From positions 62,001 to 126,000 of the forward strand of contig SCRT01000018.1 in NCBI GenBank assembly GCA_004298465.1: DNA of 64,000 nucleotides, written 5' to 3'. The translations under genes were made by a program, and so were the position numbers. This DNA is from Nevskiaceae bacterium. Lineage in GTDB: Bacteria > Pseudomonadota > Gammaproteobacteria > Nevskiales > Nevskiaceae. Position 1 is the stretch's first letter. The number at the start of each line of letters is the position of its first letter. This document shows positions 44,057 through 52,745 of the stretch, piece after piece. The notes below the pieces were generated by a model. It worked only from the letters and a program-made list of their open reading frames with translations, was not told where the DNA came from and did not search any database.

Positions 44057-46791
44057 GCGATCTCCTTGGTTTCGTAAATCAGGCCCAACTCGCTGGAAAG
44101 CCGAACCTTCGGGTCTTCGATCCAGCGGACTTCGGCGTCGAGACGCAGCGGATAGGCGTTGCGCAGCAAGGCGCTTTGCTCCCAGCCTTCGGGAACGCCC
44201 TGCGCTTGCAGTCGCTTGACGACGCTCTTGCGCGACAGGCTCATGGCGCGCAGGAACCAGGCTTTGGCTTGCAAGAAGCTTGGCGTGACGGCGGGGTCGA
44301 AGCCATCTGCTTCGTAAAGCGGCACGACGACGACGGAATCTTCGCCAAGCCTCGTTCTGACCTTGAGACTGGAGTGGACGCCGGGTTCGTCATCGTCGTA
44401 AAGCGTGAAGCGCGCGCCGGTTTTCCACGAAGCATCGTCGGGCAGGCCGATAATGGCCTGATGCGCTTCGCCGACGTGAGCGCATTCCTTGCCCAGCGCG
44501 TCCAGCATGGCGTGATCGAGGCGCGCTTCGAGCGGCGCTTCGACTTCGACGGACTCTTCGTAGACGGACGCCACCAGCGTGTCGATCTCGTCCGGGAGTT
44601 GCAGCGTCAGCTTGCCGCGCAAGAGACTGCGGGTGCGCAGCAGCACGTCTTCGCGGTAGACCGCGCCCCACCACAGCGGCTTGCCGAAGGACGGCGGTGG
44701 GTCTTCCGCAAGCCCAGCGACAATGAGGATGGGCTCGGCGACGGGTCGCGCGCCGCGCGCGTGCCGCCACATGCGTCCGGCGCGTTGAAGCAGCAGGTCG
44801 ATGGGCGCCAGATCGGTGGCGATCAGATCGAAGTCGAGATCAAGGCTTTGCTCGGCAACTTGTGTGGCGATGAGAATTTTTCGGCCCGTACGCGGTGTGT
44901 GCGACGCCGGGCTGGGCGGGCCGAAAATTTCCAGCACGGCGTCTTCACGGTGCTGCCGGGCATCGGCGGGGAAGCGTGCGTGGAAGAGGTAAATCTCGGT
45001 GCCGTCAGGCAAGCGTTTGCCAATTGGTTGATCTTCGACAGTCAGCCGCTGGCCCGCGCCGTAATCCCGGTACAAGTCCTGTGCGCGCTGCACGGTGTTG
45101 GTCAGGGCCAGTGCGTAGCCGCCTTCAACAAGCTGTGAGGCGAGCGCGGCCTTGATCGCGGCGAGGTCGGCGGCGACGGGCAGGACGCGCAAGGTCAACC
45201 GGCGTTTGGGATCGGCGTTGAACGGGATCGACCGGATCGTCTTGCCCGGCTGGTAGACCGTCAAGCGCGGATACGGAGTCTCTGGCTCGGGTGGTTTCTG
45301 TTTGACTAGTCCCGAAAGCTGGCGTCGAGTTTGTGACGGCAGAGTCGCCGAGAGCAGCACGACCGATGAACCCATTGCCAAAAGCCACTGCATCAGATGC
45401 AGCAACAACGTGCCAGTGTAGGCATCGTAGGCGTGGATTTCGTCAAAGACGACGACGCGGTTCGCCAGACCCCACAACCGCACGAATTGGTGGCGCACCG
45501 GCAGGATGGTGAGCAGCGCTTGGTCAATGGTGCCGACGCCATATTCCGATAGCAACGCACGTTTCTTGTGGGTGAACCATTCTCCAGCGCGAACTGCCCC
45601 ACCTTTGGCCGGGTCGTAAATGCCGCTGAGTCGGAGCTTCTGAAATTCCTCGTTGAGCAGCGTGCCACCGTGCAGCAGTTGCAGGTCCAGCTTCCGATCG
45701 CCGCGCTGAGCTTGCAGGAAATTCAACACACGGTGGAACATCGCGTTGCCAGTCGCCTTGGTCGGCAGCGCGACGTAAAGCCCACGATGTCCCAGCGTGC
45801 GCTGCAGTTCCAGATGAGCATACAGCGCAGCTTCGGTCTTGCCTTCGCCCATTGGTGCTTCGACCAGCACGATCGCCGGCCGGTCGATGGTGGTCAGTGC
45901 CTCGGCCATCGCCTGTTGCAAGGGGCGCGGTGGAAACGGGAATACAGCATCGAACGCCCGCGGTTTATCGGATAGCGGCAGGCGAGGTGACCAGCCGATC
46001 TGGGTTAGGGCATTTTCGGCATTGATTGCACGTCGGGTTTGAAACCACGCTGCAGGGTCGTTGCAGTTGTCTGGTGTACCGAACAGGAAGAAGGCTTCGT
46101 TCGAGCCGATCCAGTCGGCGAAGCTTGTCAGGCCAGCCAATAGCATAAAGTCGGGGCCGGAAAGCGTGGGCTTGGTTGGAACATCTTCTGGTTTGAGGAC
46201 CTCGACTAGCGCGTTGAACAACTCGTGGCGGGCACGTTGCCACTCAACTTTGCCCAAGGCTCGACGGTTGCTGGAAAGGTGGTCAAGCTTTGTCGGGCTT
46301 GCGCGTTCCCCGTGGTGGCACCCGACCGCGTCGGCAACCAGTTCGGCAGTTTCCTCGGGCCATTTGAGCTCAATGAGGAAATCACGCAGCTCTATCTGGC
46401 TGACGAAGGCATGGTTGATCCTGGTATCGGGTGCTGGGCCGGCGTCTAGGCCGGACAAGTTCTCCCACTTGCACTGGAAGCCGGGGCAACCCTTGCCGAG
46501 GTCGTGGCAGGCGATGAGGAGCAACAACCAAGGGCGGGAAGCTTCCCACGACAAGCCGAGGATTTCGGCAAAACGTTTCCGCGTGCTGGCTGGTTCACGC
46601 GCCAGGATGGCGTCCGCGCACGCCGCCACGTCCAACAGGTGCAATACAAGGGGATGCCAGCGTTCAGCACCGTCGTCGTCACGCTGAGACTTGGCCCAGA
46701 GCGGCGGATGCCCGTTTTCGGTGGAAGCAGGATACGTCTTGTCGATTCCGTGTTGTTGCGATGTCAAGGGCGTGCCTCCGGGTTCCGCCAT
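44053..46791 (-). CDS. cas3: CRISPR helicase-nuclease Cas3
   Basis: 912 residues. HD nuclease domain first (WHPLVLHLLDVA, CHDLGKG at 96-101, CHHGE), then the SF2 helicase with Walker A APMGEGKTE at 312-320, DEIHAYD, LLSATLPSQ and QVAEQSLDLDFDLIATDLAPIDLLLQRAGRMWR. It unwinds and degrades DNA after Cascade binding. No Cas2 or Cse1 fusion. First gene of the operon, 65 bp after the WYL regulator; the promoter probably lies in that gap or before the regulator. Confidence 0.97.
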   Translation of the reverse strand: MAEPGGTPLTSQQHGIDKTYPASTENGHPPLWAKSQRDDDGAERWHPLVLHLLDVAACADAILAREPASTRKRFAEILGLSWEASRPWLLLLIACHDLGKGCPGFQCKWENLSGLDAGPAPDTRINHAFVSQIELRDFLIELKWPEETAELVADAVGCHHGERASPTKLDHLSSNRRALGKVEWQRARHELFNALVEVLKPEDVPTKPTLSGPDFMLLAGLTSFADWIGSNEAFFLFGTPDNCNDPAAWFQTRRAINAENALTQIGWSPRLPLSDKPRAFDAVFPFPPRPLQQAMAEALTTIDRPAIVLVEAPMGEGKTEAALYAHLELQRTLGHRGLYVALPTKATGNAMFHRVLNFLQAQRGDRKLDLQLLHGGTLLNEEFQKLRLSGIYDPAKGGAVRAGEWFTHKKRALLSEYGVGTIDQALLTILPVRHQFVRLWGLANRVVVFDEIHAYDAYTGTLLLHLMQWLLAMGSSVVLLSATLPSQTRRQLSGLVKQKPPEPETPYPRLTVYQPGKTIRSIPFNADPKRRLTLRVLPVAADLAAIKAALASQLVEGGYALALTNTVQRAQDLYRDYGAGQRLTVEDQPIGKRLPDGTEIYLFHARFPADARQHREDAVLEIFGPPSPASHTPRTGRKILIATQVAEQSLDLDFDLIATDLAPIDLLLQRAGRMWRHARGARPVAEPILIVAGLAEDPPPSFGKPLWWGAVYREDVLLRTRSLLRGKLTLQLPDEIDTLVASVYEESVEVEAPLEARLDHAMLDALGKECAHVGEAHQAIIGLPDDASWKTGARFTLYDDDEPGVHSSLKVRTRLGEDSVVVVPLYEADGFDPAVTPSFLQAKAWFLRAMSLSRKSVVKRLQAQGVPEGWEQSALLRNAYPLRLDAEVRWIEDPKVRLSSELGLIYETKEIA

Positions 46792-46819
46792 GGAATGGTT
46801 GAACGACGATGCTTGTTGT

Positions 46820-46857
46820 GCCGATTGTCGGCAGGTGGAACCTCATCACGTGAGGTT
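46820..46857. promoter_or_regulatory. Two palindromes between the WYL regulator and cas3
   Basis: GCCGA-TTG-TCGGC (46820-46832) and AACCTCA-TCACG-TGAGGTT (46839-46857) are perfect inverted repeats within the 65-bp gap before cas3. The second touches the regulator stop codon. They may be operators for the WYL protein or, for the second, a short terminator. There is no T-run. Confidence 0.5.
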
Positions 46858-47837
46858 TACGACCCACCCGCGTAATTTTGTCGAGTAGCGTCCAGTCGCT
46901 GGATCAACGCTTTGCGCAGTTCCGGCGGGCCAAGGACTTCCACTTCCGGGCCGTGGCGCAGCAGGTCCATGAGCAGTTCGCGGTCGTCGCTGTAGGGTAC
47001 TTCCAGCAAGTAGTGGCCGTCGGCTAGCCAGGTGCCTTTTTGGTCGGGGTGCCAGTGCTCGTGGCTAACCCAGCGTGCAGCTGTGGCGGTAAAGCGCAAG
47101 CGGGCGGTGTGGCGCTGGCGGCTTTTGAAGATGCCGTAGCCGGCGCCGAGTTGGGCGTCGAGCTGCTCGTCGGGAATGTCATCGGCAGCGTACGGCAGTA
47201 CTTTGGCTTGTTCCACGGCGTCGAGCGCGAAGCTGCGCAGACCGTGTTTGGTGTGGCACCAGGCGTCGCAATACCAGTTGTCGCGGTAACGCACGAGGCG
47301 CTGCGGGGAGATGTCGCGTTCGCTGCGGATGTTGCGGGCGCGGTTGTAGTGGTGAATATGCAGGCGTTTGCGTTCCAGTGTGGCCTGGGCGAAACGTTCG
47401 AAGTGTTCAGGCTCGTCGCGGGCGAAGGCGCTGCCGAGGATGCGGACACGCTTGGGCAGTTCGGCGTTTGCGGGCAGGGTGTCGGCCAGCAGTTTTTCCA
47501 GCCGCTGGCTGAGTGGCTTGAGGCGTGGGCCGAGCAGGCTGGGCTGAAGTTCGACAATGAGGCGTTCCAGCGTCAGCAGGGCTTCGATTTCGGCAGCGGA
47601 GAGCCACAGGCCCGGCAGTTCGAAGCTGGCGCCTTCTCGGTAGTAGTAGCCGCCGGCGCCGCTGCCGTCTTCGCGCTGGTTATCGATGGGCGCGCCAAGG
47701 CGATCGCGCATGTCTCTGATGTCGCGTTCTGCCGTGGACTTGGAAATTTCCAGGCGTTCCATGATGAATTGGAGCGATGTTCGACGGCGTGTACACAGCC
47801 AGCGGTCGATCTTCTGGAATCGTTCTGTACGATCCAT
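46857..47837 (-). CDS. WYL-domain transcriptional regulator next to cas3
   Basis: 326 residues. N-terminal winged helix (RFQKIDRWLCTRRRTSLQFI, ISKSTAERDIRDMRDRLG) is followed by a WYL domain (LHIHHYNRARNIRSERDISPQRLVRYRDNWYCDAWCHTK) and a C-terminal WCX-like part. WYL regulators sense ligands or nucleic acids and some control CRISPR loci. Same strand as the cas operon, so it may be co-transcribed with it or repress it. Divergent from the malY-like gene (111 bp gap). Confidence 0.88.
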   Translation of the reverse strand: MDRTERFQKIDRWLCTRRRTSLQFIMERLEISKSTAERDIRDMRDRLGAPIDNQREDGSGAGGYYYREGASFELPGLWLSAAEIEALLTLERLIVELQPSLLGPRLKPLSQRLEKLLADTLPANAELPKRVRILGSAFARDEPEHFERFAQATLERKRLHIHHYNRARNIRSERDISPQRLVRYRDNWYCDAWCHTKHGLRSFALDAVEQAKVLPYAADDIPDEQLDAQLGAGYGIFKSRQRHTARLRFTATAARWVSHEHWHPDQKGTWLADGHYLLEVPYSDDRELLMDLLRHGPEVEVLGPPELRKALIQRLDATRQNYAGGS

Positions 47838-47948
47838 CCCCCCACCTCGAAGATTCGGCGTTTCTCTAGAATGGTCGCGTGTGCCGAAGGGTGCCCCGAT
47901 ACGACTGTACTTTTAATCGGCCTGGCATGCCATGGATAGAGATACAGG

Positions 47949-49145
47949 ATGGACAGCGTGACCGATACAGCGAAATACGATTTCACCACCGCCGTCGACC
48001 GCAGCGCTTTCGACTCCGAAAAGTGGGCCATCATGCGGCGCGCGAATCCTGCCGTGCCGGCAGGAATTCCTCCGTTTTCGGTTGCCGATCTGGACCTGAA
48101 GAATGCGCCCGAGATCATCGACGGGCTGCGCGATTACCTGAGGCATGCAGTGCTGGGCTATACCGCGACGCCGGAGGCCTATACGCAGGCGGTGGTGGGC
48201 TGGATGCAGCGTCGCCATGGCTGGACGGTACAGCCAGAGTGGATCGTGCAGTCCAACGGCGTGGTGCCGGCGATCTTCAATGCCGTGCGTGCGTTCACAG
48301 CGCCGGGCGACGGCGTGATCGTGCAGACGCCTTCGTACTATCCGTTCTACCAGGCCATCGAACGCAACCACCGCAAGCTGCTGCGCAACCCGCTGGTGCT
48401 GCGCGACGGCCATTTCCGCATCGATTTCGATGGGCTGGAAAAGCTGGCCGCGGACCCGCGCGCCCGGCTGCTGCTGTTTTGCAGCCCGCACAACCCGACC
48501 AGCCGCGTGTGGACGCGCGATGAACTGCGCCGCGTGGCGGACATTGTGCTGGAACACGGCCTTATCTTGGTCAGCGACGAAATCCACTTCGACCTCGTAC
48601 TGCCCGGCCATCGCCATACCATCATGGCCACCGTGGGCGCGGACATCGCCAGCCGTTGCATCGTGTGCACCGCCCCGTCCAAGACCTTCAACCTGGCCGG
48701 CATGCAGGCCAGCAACATCGTGATTCCGAACGAAGAGTTGCGGGCGCGTTTCGCCGAGGAATTGGCGGCCACGGGCTTCTTCTCGCTGAACACGCTGGCT
48801 TACAAGACGTGTGAACTCGCCTACACGCAGGGCGAGGCGTGGCTGGCCGGGTTGCTGGCACTTGTGCAGCGCAACCACGCCGCCGTGCGGCAGTTCATGG
48901 CGCGGCGGCTGCCGCAGGTGCGGGTGTTCGAGCTGCAGGGCACCTACCTGCAGTGGATGGACTTCCGCGCGCTGGGCAAAAGCCCGGAGGAACTGCGGCG
49001 TATCAACGAACAGCAGGCGCTGGTGTTCTTCGACGAAGGCGGCATGTTCGGCCCCGAGGGCGCGGGCTTCGAACGCATGAACCTCGCCACGCCGGCGGCG
49101 GCGGTGGATGCGGCGCTGGAACGCCTGGCGCAGTGCTACGGCTGA
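47949..49145 (+). CDS. MalY/PatB-type PLP-dependent C-S lyase / aminotransferase
   Basis: 398 residues, fold type I. FSVADLDLKNAPEIIDGLRDY N-terminal MalY signature, AFTAPGDGVIVQTPSYYPFY, SDEIHFDLVLPGHRH, and the PLP Lys in TAPSKTFNLAGMQASN. These enzymes cleave cystathionine or cysteine conjugates to give pyruvate, ammonia and a thiol. ATG 47949 with ACAGG just upstream. It ends 7 bp before recO. Confidence 0.9.
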   Translation: MDSVTDTAKYDFTTAVDRSAFDSEKWAIMRRANPAVPAGIPPFSVADLDLKNAPEIIDGLRDYLRHAVLGYTATPEAYTQAVVGWMQRRHGWTVQPEWIVQSNGVVPAIFNAVRAFTAPGDGVIVQTPSYYPFYQAIERNHRKLLRNPLVLRDGHFRIDFDGLEKLAADPRARLLLFCSPHNPTSRVWTRDELRRVADIVLEHGLILVSDEIHFDLVLPGHRHTIMATVGADIASRCIVCTAPSKTFNLAGMQASNIVIPNEELRARFAEELAATGFFSLNTLAYKTCELAYTQGEAWLAGLLALVQRNHAAVRQFMARRLPQVRVFELQGTYLQWMDFRALGKSPEELRRINEQQALVFFDEGGMFGPEGAGFERMNLATPAAAVDAALERLAQCYG

Positions 49146-49152
49146 AGCGGAA

Positions 49153-49842
49153 ATGCCGCGTGAACGCGTCACGCTGGAACCCGCCTGGCTGCTGGCCCGG
49201 CGACCCTACCGCGAAACCAGCGCGTTGCTGGAACTGCTGACGGCGGAACACGGCCGCGTGGGGCTGGTGGCGCGCGGCGCCAGTGGCGCACGTTCCAAAC
49301 TGCGTGGAATGTTGCAGATGTTCCAGCCGCTGCTGGTGTCGTGGACGGCGAGCGGCGACCTCGGCACCCTGACCGGCGTGGAAAGCGCCGGGCGCGGCAT
49401 GGAACTGGCCGGGGAACGCGTGTTCTTCGGTTGGTACGTGAATGAACTGCTGCTGCGCCTGCTGGAGCGCCACGCCCCGCAGCCAGAAGTTCACGCCGCC
49501 TATGGCACGGTGGTTGCGGCGCTGGCCGGCGAGGGGGCGGAAACGGCGCTGCGGCGTTTCGAGGTGACGTTGCTGGAAGCGCTCGGCTACGGCCTGCCGC
49601 TGGAAGGTGTGTTCGACCCGTCGGCACGTTACCGCTGGGACCCGGAGCAGGGCGTGCAGCCGGGCGGCGGCGGGCGCGAGGTTAGTGGCGCCGCGCTCCT
49701 CGCACTGCGCAGCGGACAGTTCGAGGCCCCCGACACGCGCCGGGAAGTGCAGGCGCTGCTGCGCACCGCCATAGACCGCCGCCTCGACGGGCGCGAGCTC
49801 AAGGCCCGCCGGCTGCTGCGCGAAATGCGGCAAAGAAGCTGA
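49153..49842 (+). CDS. recO: DNA repair protein RecO
   Basis: 229 residues. N-terminal OB fold (RVTLEPAWLLARRPYRETSALLELLTAEHGRVGLVARGA) and helical C-terminus (ETALRRFEVTLLEALGYG, RALLREMRQRS-like end). RecO helps RecR load RecA on SSB-coated DNA. It seems to lack the Cys4 zinc finger found in some RecO, as in E. coli. ATG 49153 is chosen over an in-frame ATG at 49108 inside malY. Confidence 0.92.
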   Translation: MPRERVTLEPAWLLARRPYRETSALLELLTAEHGRVGLVARGASGARSKLRGMLQMFQPLLVSWTASGDLGTLTGVESAGRGMELAGERVFFGWYVNELLLRLLERHAPQPEVHAAYGTVVAALAGEGAETALRRFEVTLLEALGYGLPLEGVFDPSARYRWDPEQGVQPGGGGREVSGAALLALRSGQFEAPDTRREVQALLRTAIDRRLDGRELKARRLLREMRQRS

Positions 49843-49850
49843 GCAAAACA

Positions 49851-49969
49851 ATGTTGAATGATGAATGTTGAAGGGTGAATGCAAATACCACTTGGGAGAT
49901 TGAAGCCGCTGGCAACCTTGCGCCATGAATCGCACCCGCTATGCTCCCCACCCATTCACCATTCAACAT
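49851..49969. repeat. Three 17-bp repeats between recO and pdxJ, two direct and one inverted
   Basis: ATGTTGAATGATGAATG (49851-49867) and ATGTTGAAGGGTGAATG (49865-49881) are direct copies that share an ATG. CATTCACCATTCAACAT (49953-49969) is an inverted copy with one mismatch to the first. The arrangement could fold as a long stem-loop upstream of pdxJ (start 49981). Not an insertion sequence; no ORF inside. Confidence 0.75.
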
Positions 49970-49980
49970 CAAGAATTGAA

Positions 49981-50712
49981 ATGTCCATCCGTCTCGGCGT
50001 CAACGTCGACCACATCGCCACGCTGCGGCAAGCGCGCGGTACAAATTACCCGGACCCGGTCGCCGCGGCGCGGCTGTGCGCACAGGCTGGCGCCGACAGC
50101 ATCACCATTCATCTGCGTGAGGACCGGCGCCATATCCAGGACCACGACGTCCACCGCATGCTGGCGGAGCAAAAGCTGCCGGTGAATCTGGAAATGGCGG
50201 CAACCGGCGAAATTGTCGGCATTGCCTGCCGTGAACGCCCGGCCTATGCGTGCCTGGTGCCGGAACGCCGGCAGGAATTGACCACCGAAGGCGGGCTGGA
50301 CGTGGCCGGGCATCAAACGCAGGTGGCGGCCGCATGTCAGCGACTGGCCGCGGCCGGCATCGCCGTGTCGCTGTTCATCGACGCCGACCCGCGCCAGCTT
50401 GAAGCAACCTTGGCGTGTGGCGCGCCGCACGTCGAAATCCACACCGGCCATTACGCCAACCTGCCCGCCGGCATGGAACGGGATGTGGAACTCGCCCGCA
50501 TCGCCACCTTCGCGCGCAACGCAACGCTGGCCGGGCTGGAAGTCCACGCCGGCCACGGCCTGACGGTGGACAACGTCGGCCCGATCGCCGCCATTCCCGA
50601 GATCGTCGAACTCAACATCGGCCACAGCCTCATCGCCCGCGCCGTGTTCATCGGCCTCGAAGCAGCAGTGGCGGAAATGCGCCGCGCCATGGCCGACGCC
50701 CGCGCCGCCTGA
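49981..50712 (+). CDS. pdxJ: Pyridoxine 5'-phosphate synthase
   Basis: 243 residues, matching E. coli (243). [21 protein letters not shown], the catalytic His/Glu-rich [13 protein letters not shown] and [14 protein letters not shown] are signature segments of the TIM barrel. It joins 1-deoxyxylulose phosphate and aminoacetone phosphate in vitamin B6 synthesis. Followed by acpS after 3 bp. The in-frame upstream ATG (49879) is not conserved. Confidence 0.97.
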   Translation: MSIRLGVNVDHIATLRQARGTNYPDPVAAARLCAQAGADSITIHLREDRRHIQDHDVHRMLAEQKLPVNLEMAATGEIVGIACRERPAYACLVPERRQELTTEGGLDVAGHQTQVAAACQRLAAAGIAVSLFIDADPRQLEATLACGAPHVEIHTGHYANLPAGMERDVELARIATFARNATLAGLEVHAGHGLTVDNVGPIAAIPEIVELNIGHSLIARAVFIGLEAAVAEMRRAMADARAA

Positions 50713-50715
50713 TCC

Positions 50716-51102
50716 ATGGCCATCTACGGCATCGGCGTGGACCTGCTGCGAGTGGAGCGCGGTGAACGGCTATGGGCACGCTTCGGCGAACGCGCCACCC
50801 GCAAACTGCTGCACCCGGCGGAAGCCGCGCTGCTGGCGGAACGCAAGCCAGGCCCACTCATCGCCCGCTCCTTCGCGGTAAAGGAAGCGTTCGTGAAAGC
50901 CCTCGGTACCGGCTTTGCAAAACTCGGCATTGAATTCAAGGAAGTTGGCGCCGGACACGACGCCGAAGGCCGGCCCGTGCTGCTGCTGTCCCCGGCACTG
51001 GAAGCGCGAGTGCGGGACATGGGCATCAGCGCACGGCACTTGTCCATCAGCGACGAGGGTGGCATGGTGATCGTGTTCGTGGTGCTGGAGGGGCGGGGAT
51101 GA
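50716..51102 (+). CDS. acpS: Holo-acyl-carrier-protein synthase
   Basis: 128 residues. IYGIGVDLLRVERGERLW (Asp metal ligand) and RSFAVKEAFVKALGTGF (Glu/Lys) are the AcpS signature. It transfers phosphopantetheine from CoA to ACP. Usual order recO-pdxJ-acpS. The 195-bp region that follows leads into the cassette array and holds no recognised gene. Confidence 0.95.
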   Translation: MAIYGIGVDLLRVERGERLWARFGERATRKLLHPAEAALLAERKPGPLIARSFAVKEAFVKALGTGFAKLGIEFKEVGAGHDAEGRPVLLLSPALEARVRDMGISARHLSISDEGGMVIVFVVLEGRG

Positions 51103-51265
51103 CGAAAGCGGGAATGCGAGGTTTGACAGGCGGGTGTCATTGTGGATCAACCATCCGTCAGATTTTAGGTTTGCCTATACAGATCAGTAGCCACGGACAT
51201 TAGGTCGTACAAGAAGATGTTGACGACATCAGATGAATGGACGACGATCCTTTCCTCACGGATGT

Positions 51266-51284
51266 CACCTAATTGACGTTAGGC
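51266..51284 (+). other. Left boundary of the cassette array (attC/attI-like GTTAGGC junction)
   Basis: GTTAGGC at 51278-51284 fits the integron crossover pattern GTTRRRY, with CACCTAA/TTAGG forming a small imperfect palindrome before it. The following cassette starts 14 bp downstream. No clear attI, integrase or Pc promoter is visible upstream to acpS. It may be the right half of a lost attC. Confidence 0.5.
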
Positions 51285-51297
51285 ACCAGGGGGAACT

Positions 51298-52092
51298 ATG
51301 CCAGGGCTGAAAGTAAAATTCGTTTACGAGCACGGCACCGCCGACGACAATCGACTCGATCTGTACGACGGTGCAAAGTCACTAGAGGGCATCGCGCGCA
51401 CCCTGACAATCACAACGCATGCCCTTCTAAACGGCGAGATCAGAACTCGCGCAGACGCAGCAAACGGCGCTGAGTTCTATATCCAAGCCCCTCGAAGCGG
51501 AAGCTTCATCTATGAAGCGACGATCTTCTTCGGCGGCGCAATCACGTCAGGCGTTTTCTATGACTTCCTTAAATACACCCTCAATGAGGCAATCGGCAGA
51601 CTCGAAGACGCACCTCTTCGCCCAGCTTTGCAAGATAGGATTGAGCCAACAATAGGAGAACTCCCAGCTGTCCTAGAGAACGCACTGCTTGATGTTCACA
51701 GACCATTGATGCAAGCGCCAGAGATGCTCCTCAAGATCACGCGGCCTCGTGGAGAAGTACTTGCGGTGTTTGATCGCGAGACTGGACTGAACTTGCGGCC
51801 GCATAACGAGACGCTAGACGACCCAGTGCTGGGCAACGTGACGCGCTACAACACGCTTAGTCGCTGGGGAAAATTGTACGATAGATCGGAGGGTAGAGTC
51901 ATATCCTTTCACTTAAGCGAGGACCTCACAGTCCACGAACGATCACTAATCACATGGTCGCTGCATGAGAGTAATCTCAAGCGCGACCACTGGCTCTACT
52001 TTAAGGTTGTGGCTCTTAAAACCGCCAGCCAAAACCGTACCAAACGTTACTTCATCACCCGTGTCAGTCAAACTCCATTGGCTGATGTCTAA
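51298..52092 (+). CDS. Cassette ORF 1: hypothetical protein (DUF7946-like)
   Basis: 264 residues, no signal peptide or clear membrane helix except a weak GGAITSGVFYDFLKYT segment. KVKFVYEHGTADDNRLDLYDGAKSLEGIARTLTI at the start recalls a group of uncharacterised cytosolic proteins (DUF7946-type), often in defence or integron contexts; this is a tentative call. AGGGGGA ribosome site before ATG 51298. The stop TAA is within the attC that follows (52087), the classic cassette layout. Codon use is more AT-rich than that of its neighbours. Confidence 0.7.
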   Translation: MPGLKVKFVYEHGTADDNRLDLYDGAKSLEGIARTLTITTHALLNGEIRTRADAANGAEFYIQAPRSGSFIYEATIFFGGAITSGVFYDFLKYTLNEAIGRLEDAPLRPALQDRIEPTIGELPAVLENALLDVHRPLMQAPEMLLKITRPRGEVLAVFDRETGLNLRPHNETLDDPVLGNVTRYNTLSRWGKLYDRSEGRVISFHLSEDLTVHERSLITWSLHESNLKRDHWLYFKVVALKTASQNRTKRYFITRVSQTPLADV

Positions 52093-52143
52093 CAACTTGT
52101 TCAAGGCGGACGGCTTCGCCGCCGCTTGACTCAAGCGTTAGGC
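52087..52143 (+). other. attC site 1
   Basis: 57 bp from GTCTAAC (RYYYAAC) to GTTAGGC (GTTRRRY), with inner arms CTTGTTCAAGGCGG and CCGCCGCTTGACTCAAG around TTCGCC. Folds into the imperfect hairpin recognised by integron integrases. It contains the stop of cassette ORF 1. Confidence 0.9.
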
Positions 52144-52158
52144 GATGGAGGGGAGCCT

Positions 52159-52554
52159 ATGCAGCACACAGCACTTAAAGCATTAGCCATTGGGTTACTT
52201 CTGACGTGCACGAGTACGGAGGCAAACGCCCAAGATGTCTGTGCCGCATTAGACCGGGCGGTGATCATTGGCCAGGACTCTCAGAACACCTTCCTCGGAC
52301 GCATCTCGTCCTCGTACGACAGCGATTCAATCTTCAACGAGTACGGAACCTACGGGAATGAGTACAGCTCTCGCTCGATCTGGAATGAGTACTCCACGTT
52401 CGGAAATGAGTACAACTCCAACTCTCCGTTCAACGAGTATTCATCCAGTCCACCCATGATCATCAAGAACCGTCAGATTGTTGGCTACCTGACAACTAAT
52501 GAGTACAAGAACGGTGCCATCTCGCCAAATCTTCTAAAGGCACTCTGCAAGTGA
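52159..52554 (+). CDS. Cassette ORF 2: secreted protein with NEY/GNEYS repeats
   Basis: 131 residues from ATG 52159, after GGAGGGGAG. A Sec signal (ALAIGLLLTCTSTEANA|QD) precedes a domain with a repeated motif: SIFNEYGTYGNEYSSRSIWN, then EYSTFGNEYNSNSPFNEYSS. The roughly 20-residue period with S-x-x-N-E-Y blocks recalls the small repeat fold named '4-fold beta flower'; this name is from memory and should be checked. It ends with PPMIIKNRQIVGYLTTNEY. Function unknown. Confidence 0.75.
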   Translation: MQHTALKALAIGLLLTCTSTEANAQDVCAALDRAVIIGQDSQNTFLGRISSSYDSDSIFNEYGTYGNEYSSRSIWNEYSTFGNEYNSNSPFNEYSSSPPMIIKNRQIVGYLTTNEYKNGAISPNLLKALCK

Positions 52555-52564
52555 TCGCGCTATC

Positions 52565-52624
52565 CCCTAACAATTCATTCAAGCCGAAGCCGCTTCGCGG
52601 CTCGCCTTAATTCAGGCCTTAGAC
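52565..52624 (+). other. attC site 2, with a substitution at the crossover
   Basis: CCCTAAC (52565-52571) to CTTAGAC (52618-52624), with inner arms CAAGCCG.../...GCCTTAATTCAGG and a CGCTTCGCGG loop. The expected G of GTTAGAC at the cut site is C here, so this site may recombine poorly. Confidence 0.75.
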
Positions 52625-52745
52625 TTCATGGTTTTTTACCGTTGCGTTCATGAATACCATGTCCACTTCGCCCTAGACCAACAGATAAAACGCGGCGCCG
52701 ATCAACCCCAAACAAATACGGAGTCGAGACAGTGAGAATTCTCTA

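Noticed and set aside
51103-51297. Possible attI site and integrase upstream of the cassettes
   Set aside because: No integrase frame and no convincing attI elements; only the GTTAGGC junction is visible. A TTGACA at 51123 has no matching -10.
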